DNA from: Catellatospora sp. IY07-71
GTDB taxonomy: Bacteria > Actinomycetota > Actinomycetes > Mycobacteriales > Micromonosporaceae
DNA length: 64,000 bases
Assembly (NCBI RefSeq): GCF_018326265.1
Contig: NZ_AP023360.1
Coordinates: 4,021,501-4,085,500, forward strand
Reading direction: 5' to 3'
The notes under the pieces are model-generated. The model saw only the letters and a list, made by a program, of their open reading frames with translations. It had not been told where the DNA came from and did not search any database. Below, one piece after another: positions 50,788 through 58,511 of this stretch; positions within the stretch are counted from its first letter, which is position 1; each line of letters opens with the position of its first letter. Made by a program: the position numbers and the translations under genes.

Positions 50788-51463
50788 TCTTTCCGCCTGG
50801 TACGGCGAGGCGCGGGTGCTGCGCGGGGTCGGCCTGGACATCGCCGCGGGCGAGGTGGTGACCCTGTGCGGGCGCAACGGCGCCGGCAAGACCACCCTGC
50901 TGCGCTGCGTGATGGGCCTGCACGCGGGCCAGCAGGGGCTGGTCGAGCTGGACGGCCGCCCGCTGACCGGGCAGCCCGCGTTCCGGCGGGCGCGCGCCGG
51001 GCTCGGCTGGGTGCCCGACGACCGCGGCTGCTACGCCACGCTCACCGTGACCGAGACGCTGACCCTGCCGCCCGTGGTCGGCCCGGACCCGTGGCCGCTG
51101 GAGCGGGTGTACGAGGCGTTCCCGCACCTGCACGCCCGCCGCAACGCGCCGTCGACCACCCTGTCCGGCGGCGAGCAGCAGATGCTCGCGCTGGCCCGGG
51201 TGCTGCGCATGGGTGCCCGGCTGCTGCTGTGCGACGAGCCCACCGAGGGCCTGAGCCCGCTGCTGGTCGCGCAGGTCGGCGACATCCTGCGCCAGGCCAA
51301 GCAGTACGGGGTCGCCGTGCTGCTGGTCGAGCAGAACCTGCACTTCGCCACGACCGTGGCCGACCGCCATCACCTGCTGGCGGAGGGGCGCGTCGTGGAG
51401 TCGCTGGAGAACTCCGAGGTCGCCGCGCGCGAGCAGGACCTGCTGGCCTACCTCGGCATCTGA
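50771..51463 (+). CDS. Branched-chain-type ABC transporter ATPase, LivF-like
   Basis: A 230-residue second ATPase of the same importer. Walker A GRNGAGKTT, signature LSGGEQQMLALAR, Walker B LLLCDEPTEGLSP. The GTG at 50771 was chosen because GGGAG lies 6 nt upstream and the protein then begins LRIDDLSAWYGE as LivF proteins do. It overlaps the previous gene by 17 nt, which couples translation. Confidence 0.93.
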   Translation: MLRIDDLSAWYGEARVLRGVGLDIAAGEVVTLCGRNGAGKTTLLRCVMGLHAGQQGLVELDGRPLTGQPAFRRARAGLGWVPDDRGCYATLTVTETLTLPPVVGPDPWPLERVYEAFPHLHARRNAPSTTLSGGEQQMLALARVLRMGARLLLCDEPTEGLSPLLVAQVGDILRQAKQYGVAVLLVEQNLHFATTVADRHHLLAEGRVVESLENSEVAAREQDLLAYLGI

Positions 51464-51496
51464 AACGCACATCCCCATCCCCCTAGGGAGAGTTTC

Positions 51497-52753
51497 ATGC
51501 GTACCAAAGCATTGTCGGCTGTGTTGTGCTCGACCGCGCTGCTGGCCTCGGCCTGCGGCGGGGGCGGGCCGCAGGGCGCGTCCGGGTCGGGCGGCCTGTC
51601 CGACGGCAAGGTCGTGTTCGGCGTGCTCAACGACCAGTCCGGCGCGTACTCGCAGCTGTCCGGGAAGAACTCGGTCAGCGCGGTCGAGCTGGCCATCGAG
51701 GACTACAAGACCAGGTACGGCGACAAGGCCGTGGTCAAGGAGTTCGGCGTGGAGAGCGTCGACCACCAGAACAAGCCCGACGTGGCCAACGCCAAGGCCG
51801 CCGAGCTGTACGACCGCAAGGCCGTCGACGTGATCCTGGACGTGCCGACCTCGTCGGCCGCGCTCAAGGTCGCCGACGTGGCCAAGGAGAAGAAGAAGCT
51901 CTACTTCAACATCTCCGCGGCGACCACCGACCTGACCGGCAAGTCGTGCAACAAGTACACGTTCCACTACGCGTACGACACGTACATGCTGGCCAACGGC
52001 ACCGGCCGCAACACCACCGAGCAGGGCGCGAAGAACTGGTACATCGTGTACCCGGACTACGCGTTCGGCCAGGACATGGAGAAGAGCTTCTCGGCGGCGG
52101 TCACCGACGCGGGCGGCACGATCGTCAGCCGGGACGCCGCGCCGTTCCCGAACACCAGCGGCGACTTCTCGACGTACCTGCTCAAGGCCCCGACGCTGAG
52201 CCCGAAGCCGGACGTGCTGGGCACCATGCAGGCCGGCGCGGAGCTGGTCGCGCTGGTCAAGCAGTACAACGAGTTCAAGCTGCGGGACAAGGGCGTCGGC
52301 CTGGCCGTGGGCCTGATGTTCCTCACCGACATCCACTCGCTGACGCCGGCGGCGCTGGCCGGCACCACCTACACCGACGCCTGGTACTGGAACTACGACC
52401 TGGTCAACCGCGAGTTCGCGGACCGCTTCAAGAAGGTCACCGGCGCCCGCCCGACCTTCGCGCACGCCGCCAACTACTCCGCCGCCCTGCAGTACCTGGA
52501 GGCGGTCCAGTCCGCCGGCACCGACGGCTCCGACGCCGTGGTCGCCCAGCTGGAGGGCAAGACCGTCTCCGACGTGTTCCTGCGCAACGGCAAGATCCGC
52601 GCCGAGGACCACCGCGTGATCCACGACGCCTACCTCGCCCAGGTCAAGCAGCCCAGCGAGGTCACCGAGGAGTGGGACTACGTCAAGATCCTCCTGACCA
52701 TCCCCGCCGACAAGGCCTTCCGCACCCCCAGCCCCGACTGCAACCTCTCCTGA
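51497..52753 (+). CDS. Amino-acid-type substrate-binding lipoprotein, LivK-like
   Basis: A 418-residue extracellular binding protein. Lipobox LLASACGG with Cys about 20. The mature fold begins KVVFGVLNDQSGAYSQLSG, the Peripla_BP_6 pattern, followed by DHQNKPDVANAKAAELYD. GGGAGAG precedes the ATG. Downstream a family-B palindrome separates it from the permease genes; the extra spacing and hairpin may favour higher binding-protein output (inference). Confidence 0.92.
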   Translation: MRTKALSAVLCSTALLASACGGGGPQGASGSGGLSDGKVVFGVLNDQSGAYSQLSGKNSVSAVELAIEDYKTRYGDKAVVKEFGVESVDHQNKPDVANAKAAELYDRKAVDVILDVPTSSAALKVADVAKEKKKLYFNISAATTDLTGKSCNKYTFHYAYDTYMLANGTGRNTTEQGAKNWYIVYPDYAFGQDMEKSFSAAVTDAGGTIVSRDAAPFPNTSGDFSTYLLKAPTLSPKPDVLGTMQAGAELVALVKQYNEFKLRDKGVGLAVGLMFLTDIHSLTPAALAGTTYTDAWYWNYDLVNREFADRFKKVTGARPTFAHAANYSAALQYLEAVQSAGTDGSDAVVAQLEGKTVSDVFLRNGKIRAEDHRVIHDAYLAQVKQPSEVTEEWDYVKILLTIPADKAFRTPSPDCNLS

Positions 52754-52762
52754 CCCCTTGAA

Positions 52763-52810
52763 AGGAAGGGCACCTTCTTATCGGATTCCGTATAAGAAGG
52801 TGCCCTTCCT
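52763..52810. repeat. Interspersed palindrome, family B copy 3, inside the liv operon
   Basis: AGGAAGGGCACCTTCTTA and its exact complement form an 18-bp stem with a 12-nt loop (CGGATTCCG inside). It lies 10 bp after livK and 25 bp before livH. Confidence 0.85.
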
Positions 52811-52834
52811 AACCTCGGAAGGCCCGCACCGCTC

Positions 52835-53716
52835 ATGGTGAATTTCCTGCAGCACACGTTCAACGGGCTGGTGGGGGGCGCGTTCCTGGCGCTGCTCGCC
52901 CTCGGCCTGGCGGTCATCTTCGGCATGCTCCGGGTCGTCAACTTCGCCCACGGCGCGATCTACATGCTCGGCGCGTTCGGCGCGTACGTCCTGCTCACCG
53001 AGGCCGGGCTGAACTTCTGGTGGGCGCTGCTGCTCATGCCGCTGCTGCTCGCGCTGTTCGGCATCGCGGTGGAGCGGCTGCTGGTGGCGCGCCTGGCCCG
53101 GCTCGATCCGCTCTACAACTTCCTGCTCACCTTCGGCCTCACGCTGATCCTGCAGGACGCGGTGAAGTCCCGCTACGGCGTGCAGTCCAGCCCGTACGAC
53201 GCCCCCGCGCTGCTGTCCGGCACGGTCGACCTGGGCGCCTTCGACTTCCCCGCGTACCGCGTGTTCGTGCTGGTCGTCGCCCTGGCCGTGTGCGGGGCGG
53301 TGTGGTGGCTGCTCACCCGGACCCGGATCGGCATGGTGGTGCGCGCCGCCACCGAGCGCCCGGAGCTGAGCACCGCGCTCGGCATCGACGTCGGCCGGTG
53401 GGTGACCCCGGTGTTCGGGTTCGGCATCGGCCTGGCCGGGCTGGCGGGAGTGCTGGCCGCGCCGATCCGCGCGGTGAACCCGCTGATGGGCGCCGATCTG
53501 ATCATCGTGGTGTTCGCGGTGGTGGTGATCGGCGGGCTGGGCTCGATCTTCGGCTCGGTCGCCGCCGGGTTCGCCATCGGCCTGGTGCAGGCCTGGGTGC
53601 AGGCGCTCGGCGAGCACTGGGCACTGCTGTCCCAGGTGCTGGTCTTCCTGGTCATGGCCGGGGTGCTGCTGTGGCGCCCGGCCGGCCTGTTCGGACGAGA
53701 GGAGGCCCCGGCATGA
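52835..53716 (+). CDS. Branched-chain-type ABC transporter permease, LivH-like
   Basis: A 293-residue permease with about eight helices. N-terminal GLVGGAFLALLALGLAVIFGMLRVVNFAHG is the LivH hallmark, with GGLGSIFGSVAAGFAIG near the end. Its TGA overlaps the ATG of the next gene. It forms the channel with LivM. Confidence 0.94.
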   Translation: MVNFLQHTFNGLVGGAFLALLALGLAVIFGMLRVVNFAHGAIYMLGAFGAYVLLTEAGLNFWWALLLMPLLLALFGIAVERLLVARLARLDPLYNFLLTFGLTLILQDAVKSRYGVQSSPYDAPALLSGTVDLGAFDFPAYRVFVLVVALAVCGAVWWLLTRTRIGMVVRAATERPELSTALGIDVGRWVTPVFGFGIGLAGLAGVLAAPIRAVNPLMGADLIIVVFAVVVIGGLGSIFGSVAAGFAIGLVQAWVQALGEHWALLSQVLVFLVMAGVLLWRPAGLFGREEAPA

Positions 53717-54825
53717 GCGAGACCCTGAACACCGCGGCGGTATCCGCACAGCCCGGCGGACCGTATCGCGCCCCGGCCGCAGAGCCGCCGGATGAGGGCC
53801 AGGGAACCGGGGCCGCCGTCCCGGCTCCGGCGGCGCGGGCTGGCGACAACGGCTCCGCGCACGGCCCGGCCAACGGCTCCGCCCAGGGCGGCACGATCCT
53901 GCCCCGCTGGCTGCGCTGGGCACTCGGCGTCGCCGCGATCGCCGTCGCGCTGGTGCTGCCGTTCAACCTCTACCCGACCGTCGCCGTCGACATCGCCTGC
54001 TGGGCGCTGTTCGCGGTGGCGGTGGACCTGCTGCTCGGGTACACCGGCCTCATGTCCTTCGGGCACGCCGCGTTCTGGGGCACCTCCGCGTACGCCACCG
54101 GCCTGGCCGCGGTCGGCTGGGGCCTGCCGTTCCCGCTCGCGGTGCTGCTCGGCGCACTGGCCGCGACCGTGCTCGCGGTGCCCATCGGGTATCTGGCGGT
54201 CAAGCGGGTCGGCATCTACTTCGCCATGGTCACCCTGGCGTTCGCGCAGATGGTGTACTACATCGCCAACCAGTGGCGCTCGGTGACCGGCGGCGAGAAC
54301 GGCCTGCAGCAGGTGCCGCGCGAGCTGTTCGGGCTGGACCTGTCCGACGAGTTCTACTACTACTACGCGGCGCTGCCGCTGGTGGCGGGCGGCCTGTTCC
54401 TGGTCTGGCGGACGGTGCACTCGCCGTTCGGCCGGGTGCTGGTCGCGATCCGGGACAACCCGGCCCGCGCCCGCGCGCTCGGGTATCCGGTGCACCGGTA
54501 CAAGCTGGCCGCGTTCCTGCTGTCGGCGTTCACCGCCGGGCTGGGCGGCGGGCTGTTCGCGGTCGGGCATCGGTTCGTGTCGCTGGACGTGCTGCACTGG
54601 ACCACCTCCGGCAAGGCGGTTATCGTGGTGGTGCTCGGCGGTATCGGCACGCTCTGGGGCCCCGTCCTCGGCGCGGCCGGCGTGATCCGCCTGGAGGACT
54701 GGCTCTCCTTCGCCGGCTTCGAGCAGATCGGTCTCGTGACCGGCGCGGTCTTCGTCACCGCCGTCCTCGTCTTCCGCCGCGGCCTCTACGGCACTCTCCG
54801 CCACTGGCTCCGCCGCCGCTCGTGA
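53713..54825 (+). CDS. Branched-chain-type ABC transporter permease, LivM-like
   Basis: A 370-residue permease with an unusual hydrophilic N-terminus of about 60 residues (Gly/Ala/Pro/Ser-rich) before the first helix WALGVAAIAVALVLPF. Then LLGYTGLMSFGHAAFWGTSAY and VVVLGGIGTLWGPVLGA are the LivM signatures. The ATGA overlap with livH fixes the start. Last gene of the operon; the palindrome at 54823 begins at its stop codon and probably ends the transcript. Confidence 0.93.
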   Translation: MSETLNTAAVSAQPGGPYRAPAAEPPDEGQGTGAAVPAPAARAGDNGSAHGPANGSAQGGTILPRWLRWALGVAAIAVALVLPFNLYPTVAVDIACWALFAVAVDLLLGYTGLMSFGHAAFWGTSAYATGLAAVGWGLPFPLAVLLGALAATVLAVPIGYLAVKRVGIYFAMVTLAFAQMVYYIANQWRSVTGGENGLQQVPRELFGLDLSDEFYYYYAALPLVAGGLFLVWRTVHSPFGRVLVAIRDNPARARALGYPVHRYKLAAFLLSAFTAGLGGGLFAVGHRFVSLDVLHWTTSGKAVIVVVLGGIGTLWGPVLGAAGVIRLEDWLSFAGFEQIGLVTGAVFVTAVLVFRRGLYGTLRHWLRRRS

Positions 54826-54899
54826 TCGCTCGACTTGCCTGGCACCTGGGCGAATGGGCGGTCAAGACACGCCCGGTCGCCAGGCAAGTCGGATGATCA
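54823..54899. repeat. Interspersed palindrome, family A copy 2
   Basis: Arms of about 30 nt pair through TGATC, CGACTTGCCTGGC and GGGCG. The core matches the copy at 13420. The left arm includes the livM stop codon. Confidence 0.85.
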
Positions 54900-54944
54900 C
54901 GCGGGTATTCCGTGTTGGAAGGAGGAGTGGGGCGGGTCACTTTC

Positions 54945-54965
54945 GATACGGGACGGTTCCGTATC
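54945..54965. promoter_or_regulatory. Operator 1 for the MFS exporter (TetR-type)
   Basis: GATACGG-N7-CCGTATC, a 21-bp dyad. A second copy is 48 bp downstream. A TetR gene follows the exporter, making it the likely binder. Confidence 0.7.
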
Positions 54966-54992
54966 GGAGGCGCCGAGCGTAACGTCGGCTGC

Positions 54993-55013
54993 GATACGGA
55001 ACTGTGCCGTATC
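54993..55013. promoter_or_regulatory. Operator 2 for the MFS exporter (TetR-type)
   Basis: GATACGG-N7-CCGTATC again, with a different 7-bp centre, ending 13 bp before the exporter start. The conserved arms and free centre are what a TetR dimer site would show. Confidence 0.7.
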
Positions 55014-55026
55014 GGAATCCTGGGGG

Positions 55027-56721
55027 ATGGAAGACGTGGACTCTGCGAACACCGGGCACCCGAGACGCTGGGCGATTCTCGGCGTGCTGGTGATCAGCCT
55101 GCTCGTGGTCGTGCTCGACAACACCGTGCTCAACGTGGCGATGCGCACGCTCGCCGACCCCGTCCACGGCCTGGGCGCGACCCAGAGCCAGCTGGAGTGG
55201 GCCATCAACTCGTACACCCTGGTCTTCGCGGGTCTGCTGTTCAGCTTCGGCGTGCTCGGCGACCGGTGGGGCCGCAAGCGCTTCCTGCTCATCGGCCTGG
55301 TGCTGTTCGGCATCGCGTCGCTGCTGTCGGCGTACGCGCAGGACCCGGGCCAGCTCATCGCGGCCCGCGCCTTCATGGGCGTCGGCGGCGCGGCGATCAT
55401 GCCGGTGACCCTGTCGATCATCTCGAACGTGTTCGACCCGCGCGAGCGGGGCAAGGCGATCGGCATCTGGGCCGGCTCGGTCGGCCTGGCCGTGGCGATC
55501 GGCCCGCTGCTGGGCGGCTTCCTGCTGGAGCACTTCTGGTGGGGCTCCGTCTTCATGATCAATGTTCCGATCATCCTGTTCGGCCTGGCGGCGGTGGCGC
55601 TGCTGGTGCCGGAGTCGCGTGACCCCAAGCCGGGCCGTATCGACCTGGTCGGCGTGGTGCTGTCCGTGATCGGCCTGGTCGGGCTGACGTACGGCATCGT
55701 CGACGGCGGCGAGCACGGCTTCGGCCGCGTCTCGGTCTGGGCCGCGATCCTGGGCGGCGCGGCGGTGCTCGCGGCGTTCATCTGGTGGGAGGCCCGCACC
55801 ACGCACCCGTCGCTGGACGTCAAGCTGTTCCGCGACGCGCGCTTCTCGGCCTCGGTGGCCAGCATCGGCCTGCTCTTCTTCGCCTCGATGGGCTCGTTCT
55901 TCTTCGTCGGCTTCTACCTGCAGCTGGTGCGGGACTACTCGCCGATGGAGAGCGGGGCGCTGCTGGTGCCGTTCGCGGTGGGGCAGATGGTGTTCGCGCC
56001 GCTGTCCACGAACCTGGTGAAGAAGTTCGGCATGCGCGCGGTGTCGGCGGCGGGCATCCTGCTGGCCACGGCCACCTTCGGGGTGCTGGCCACGCTGCAG
56101 GTGGACACCCCGGTGTGGGTCATCGTGGTCAACTTCTTCTTCATGGGCGCCGGCATGGCCAACGTGATGCCGCCCGCGACCAACACCATCATGTCGGTGC
56201 TGCCGCGCGAGAAGGCGGGCGTCGGCTCGGCCGTGTCGAACACGGTGCGGCAGGTCGCGGTCGCGATGGGCGTGGCCGTGCTCGGCTCCGTCGTCGCGGG
56301 CGTCTACCGCGGCCAGGTGGAGACCGCGACGGCCGGGCTCCCCGAGCCGGTGCGGGAGGTCGCCGACGAGTCCATCGCCGGGGCGTACGGCGTCGCGGCG
56401 CGGCTCGGCGAGGCCGGGCGCCCGCTGGTGGACGCGGCCAACGACGCGTTCGTGCAGGCCATGCACTGGGCCGCGCTGGGCTCGGTGCTGGTCGGCCTGA
56501 TCGCCGCCGTGGTGGTGCTGCGCTGGATGCCCCGGCGCGCGGACCTACCCGCCGGTCCGGGTGCCGCCGGTGCGGGCGGCCCAGGAGCGGGTGGCCAGGA
56601 TGCGGCCGCGGGCGCGGCGCGCGACGGGGCGGGCCTGCCGATCAACGCCGCTCCGGCGGCCGGGTCGCCGGGCGCCGGGGACGGGACGCAGCGCCCGTCG
56701 CGGCTGTCCACGGTCGGGTAA
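55027..56721 (+). CDS. MFS efflux transporter, DHA2 (EmrB/QacA) type
   Basis: A 564-residue exporter with 14 predicted helices. Motif A between helices 2 and 3 is GDRWGRKRFLLIG, helix-1 VVLDNTVLNVAM is the D-x-T-V-x-N-V-A-L DHA2 motif, and GPLLGGFLL is motif C, found in antiporters. The Gly/Ala-rich C-tail of about 60 residues is cytoplasmic. The ATG was chosen because the frame upstream runs through the operators. It is followed 13 bp later by its probable repressor. Substrates are likely hydrophobic drugs or a self-made compound (inference). Confidence 0.9.
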   Translation: MEDVDSANTGHPRRWAILGVLVISLLVVVLDNTVLNVAMRTLADPVHGLGATQSQLEWAINSYTLVFAGLLFSFGVLGDRWGRKRFLLIGLVLFGIASLLSAYAQDPGQLIAARAFMGVGGAAIMPVTLSIISNVFDPRERGKAIGIWAGSVGLAVAIGPLLGGFLLEHFWWGSVFMINVPIILFGLAAVALLVPESRDPKPGRIDLVGVVLSVIGLVGLTYGIVDGGEHGFGRVSVWAAILGGAAVLAAFIWWEARTTHPSLDVKLFRDARFSASVASIGLLFFASMGSFFFVGFYLQLVRDYSPMESGALLVPFAVGQMVFAPLSTNLVKKFGMRAVSAAGILLATATFGVLATLQVDTPVWVIVVNFFFMGAGMANVMPPATNTIMSVLPREKAGVGSAVSNTVRQVAVAMGVAVLGSVVAGVYRGQVETATAGLPEPVREVADESIAGAYGVAARLGEAGRPLVDAANDAFVQAMHWAALGSVLVGLIAAVVVLRWMPRRADLPAGPGAAGAGGPGAGGQDAAAGAARDGAGLPINAAPAAGSPGAGDGTQRPSRLSTVG

Positions 56722-56734
56722 GGTTCGGCTCGTC

Positions 56735-57352
56735 ATGACTGAGCTTGCCGAGACTCCGGCACAGCCGGGAGCCGCGCGGACGCAGGGGCGTCCGCGCAGT
56801 TCCCGTGCCCACGAGGCGATCCTCGAAGCCGTCCTGGACCTGCTGGCCGACGGCGTGTCCGTCGAGGCGCTGAGCATGGAGGCCATCGCCGCGCGCGCCG
56901 GGGTGGGCAAAGCCACCATCTACCGCCGCTGGCCGGGCAAGGACGAGCTGCTGCTGGAGGCGCTGGTCAAGCTCAAGGGCCCGCCGCCGCAGCCGCTGGG
57001 CGACTCGGTGCGCGGCGACCTGATCCGGCTGCTGACCGTGGTCGGGCCGAAGGACGAGCGCGCCGTGCGGGTCATGCCGTGCCTGTTCCCGGAGGTCCAC
57101 CGCAGCGCGGAGGCATACCGGATCTGGCAGGAGGGCATGGCCGAGCCCCGGCGGGAGGTCATGCGCGAAGTGCTGCGGCGCGGCATCGCCACCGGCGAGC
57201 TGCGGCCGGACACCGACGTCGAGATCACGGTGTCGATGCTGATCAGCCCGATGCTGCTGCACCGCATGGTCCGCTGGAACCCGGCCCTGGACGCCTACGA
57301 CGACCTCGCCGAGCGCGTCGTCGACACCGTCCTGCGCGGCGTCACCGCCTGA
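56735..57352 (+). CDS. TetR-family regulator of the exporter
   Basis: A 205-residue repressor. N-terminal helix-turn-helix: HEAILEAVLDLLADGVSVEAL, then IAARAGVGKATIYRRWPGKDELL. The C-terminal ligand domain is the TetR_C_16-like type (VMPCLFPEVHRSAEAYRIWQ). It is co-directional with the exporter, and two matching dyads in front of the exporter are its probable targets. A perfect hairpin follows. Confidence 0.9.
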   Translation: MTELAETPAQPGAARTQGRPRSSRAHEAILEAVLDLLADGVSVEALSMEAIAARAGVGKATIYRRWPGKDELLLEALVKLKGPPPQPLGDSVRGDLIRLLTVVGPKDERAVRVMPCLFPEVHRSAEAYRIWQEGMAEPRREVMREVLRRGIATGELRPDTDVEITVSMLISPMLLHRMVRWNPALDAYDDLAERVVDTVLRGVTA

Positions 57353-57387
57353 TCCCCGCCGCTCCGGCCTGCCTCCTGTCCACAGCC

Positions 57388-57425
57388 CACAACTTCTGGG
57401 TTGTACCTACAACCCAGAAGTTGTG
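57388..57425. terminator. Perfect 18-bp hairpin after the TetR gene
   Basis: CACAACTTCTGGGTTGTA and its complement with a 2-nt loop, 35 bp after the stop. AT-richer than the neighbouring elements. Confidence 0.7.
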
Positions 57426-57534
57426 AGCCCGTTCGAGGTGTTCTGCCTGGCCGGGATCACGGATCGTCACCGGGGCGGGGCGGGGCGGGGCGGGGCCGCC
57501 CGCGCACCTGGGACCGGTCCCGTGACGTGCGGAC

Positions 57535-57576
57535 AAGGGCACCTCCTGCCACGGAGGTGGGGCAGGAGGTGCCCTT
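57535..57576. repeat. Interspersed palindrome, family B, diverged copy
   Basis: AAGGGCACCTCCTGCC and its complement with a 10-nt loop. It keeps the GGGCACCT core of family B but the outer bases differ. Confidence 0.55.
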
Positions 57577-57673
57577 TCCTGCGGGCATCGCGGCGGGCGC
57601 GTGCGCCCCCACACGCCGCGAGCGGCGATGCCCCTGCCCGCGCGCCTGCCCGGGGCACGCGGGAGATCATGCG

Positions 57674-58426
57674 TCAGGCCGGGGCGTGCATGGCCAGGAA
57701 GGCGGCCACCTTGTCGCGGGCCTTGTCCAGCGCGCTGGAGACGCCGGAGGTGAGCAGGAAGACGCCGTGCCAGTCGGTCGGGACCAGGAACAGCTCGCTG
57801 CCGGTGGACTTCGGGGTGAGTGCGTGCAGCTCGCGGGCGCTGTCGGCGAAGCTGGACTCGAACTCGCCCGCGGCGTAGAGCACGGGCATGGTCAGCTTCG
57901 GGGCGGCGTCGAGCGCGTTGGCGCTGAACACCGACGGGGCGGACAGCGACACCACGGCGAGCGGGGCCGGGGCGATGGCGGGGGCGGCGGCGAGCACGGC
58001 GGTGCCGCCCATCGACGCGCCGATCAGCACGATCGCTGTGGCGCCGTCGTCGCGCAGCGCCTGCGCGGCCATCGCCACCTGCTGCGGGTTGGTGGCCGAG
58101 CCCGAGGTGGACACCCCGAACCCGCCGAAGTCGAAGGCCAGCACGCGGTATCCCTTCGCGGCCAGCTCGGTCGCGTACGGCACCCACTGGCACACGTTGC
58201 CGCCGTTCTGGTGGGCCAGCACGATCCCGGTGCCGCCGGTGCCGAGGATGACGCCGCCGAGGTCGGCTCCGTCGGTGCCGAACCGGGCCTGCCGGGTGCC
58301 CGCGGGCAGCTCGCACTCGCCGCCCGCGCCGAGGCCGGTCGGGCTGGGCGCGGGCGCCGGATCACCGCCGCCGCACCCGGCCAGGCCGAGCGCCAGCACG
58401 GCGGCGAGCAGCGCGATTCTTCTCAT
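57674..58426 (-). CDS. Alpha/beta-hydrolase lipoprotein
   Basis: A 250-residue exported hydrolase. Lipobox LGLAGCGG with Cys about 18. The fold has LAHQNGGNVCQW, the nucleophile elbow GASMGG, and DWHGVFLL for the catalytic His; the acidic residue may be in YAAGEFESSF. It lies on the cell surface. The substrate (ester or peptide) is unknown. No partner gene is linked: it is convergent with TetR and starts 85 bp from the regulator's end. Confidence 0.83.
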   Translation of the reverse strand: MRRIALLAAVLALGLAGCGGGDPAPAPSPTGLGAGGECELPAGTRQARFGTDGADLGGVILGTGGTGIVLAHQNGGNVCQWVPYATELAAKGYRVLAFDFGGFGVSTSGSATNPQQVAMAAQALRDDGATAIVLIGASMGGTAVLAAAPAIAPAPLAVVSLSAPSVFSANALDAAPKLTMPVLYAAGEFESSFADSARELHALTPKSTGSELFLVPTDWHGVFLLTSGVSSALDKARDKVAAFLAMHAPA

Positions 58427-58511
58427 CGAGTCTCCTCAGCGGACGGACGCGGCGCGGCGGTGATACGCCGTCGTCTGTCAGTACCGCCGAGGAGCGGCCC
58501 GGGGTGGGGTC

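Larger units (their letters stand above)
57353..57673. other. Convergent intergenic stretch with two palindromes
   Basis: No gene seen. It holds the hairpin at 57388-57425, a G-rich run (GGGGC repeats near 57474-57496) and a diverged family-B palindrome at 57535-57576. Confidence 0.55.

Noticed and set aside
50014-54825. Urea transporter (Urt)
   Set aside because: Gene order and the binding protein do not point specifically to Urt, and no urease genes are present, so only the general Liv-type call is made.
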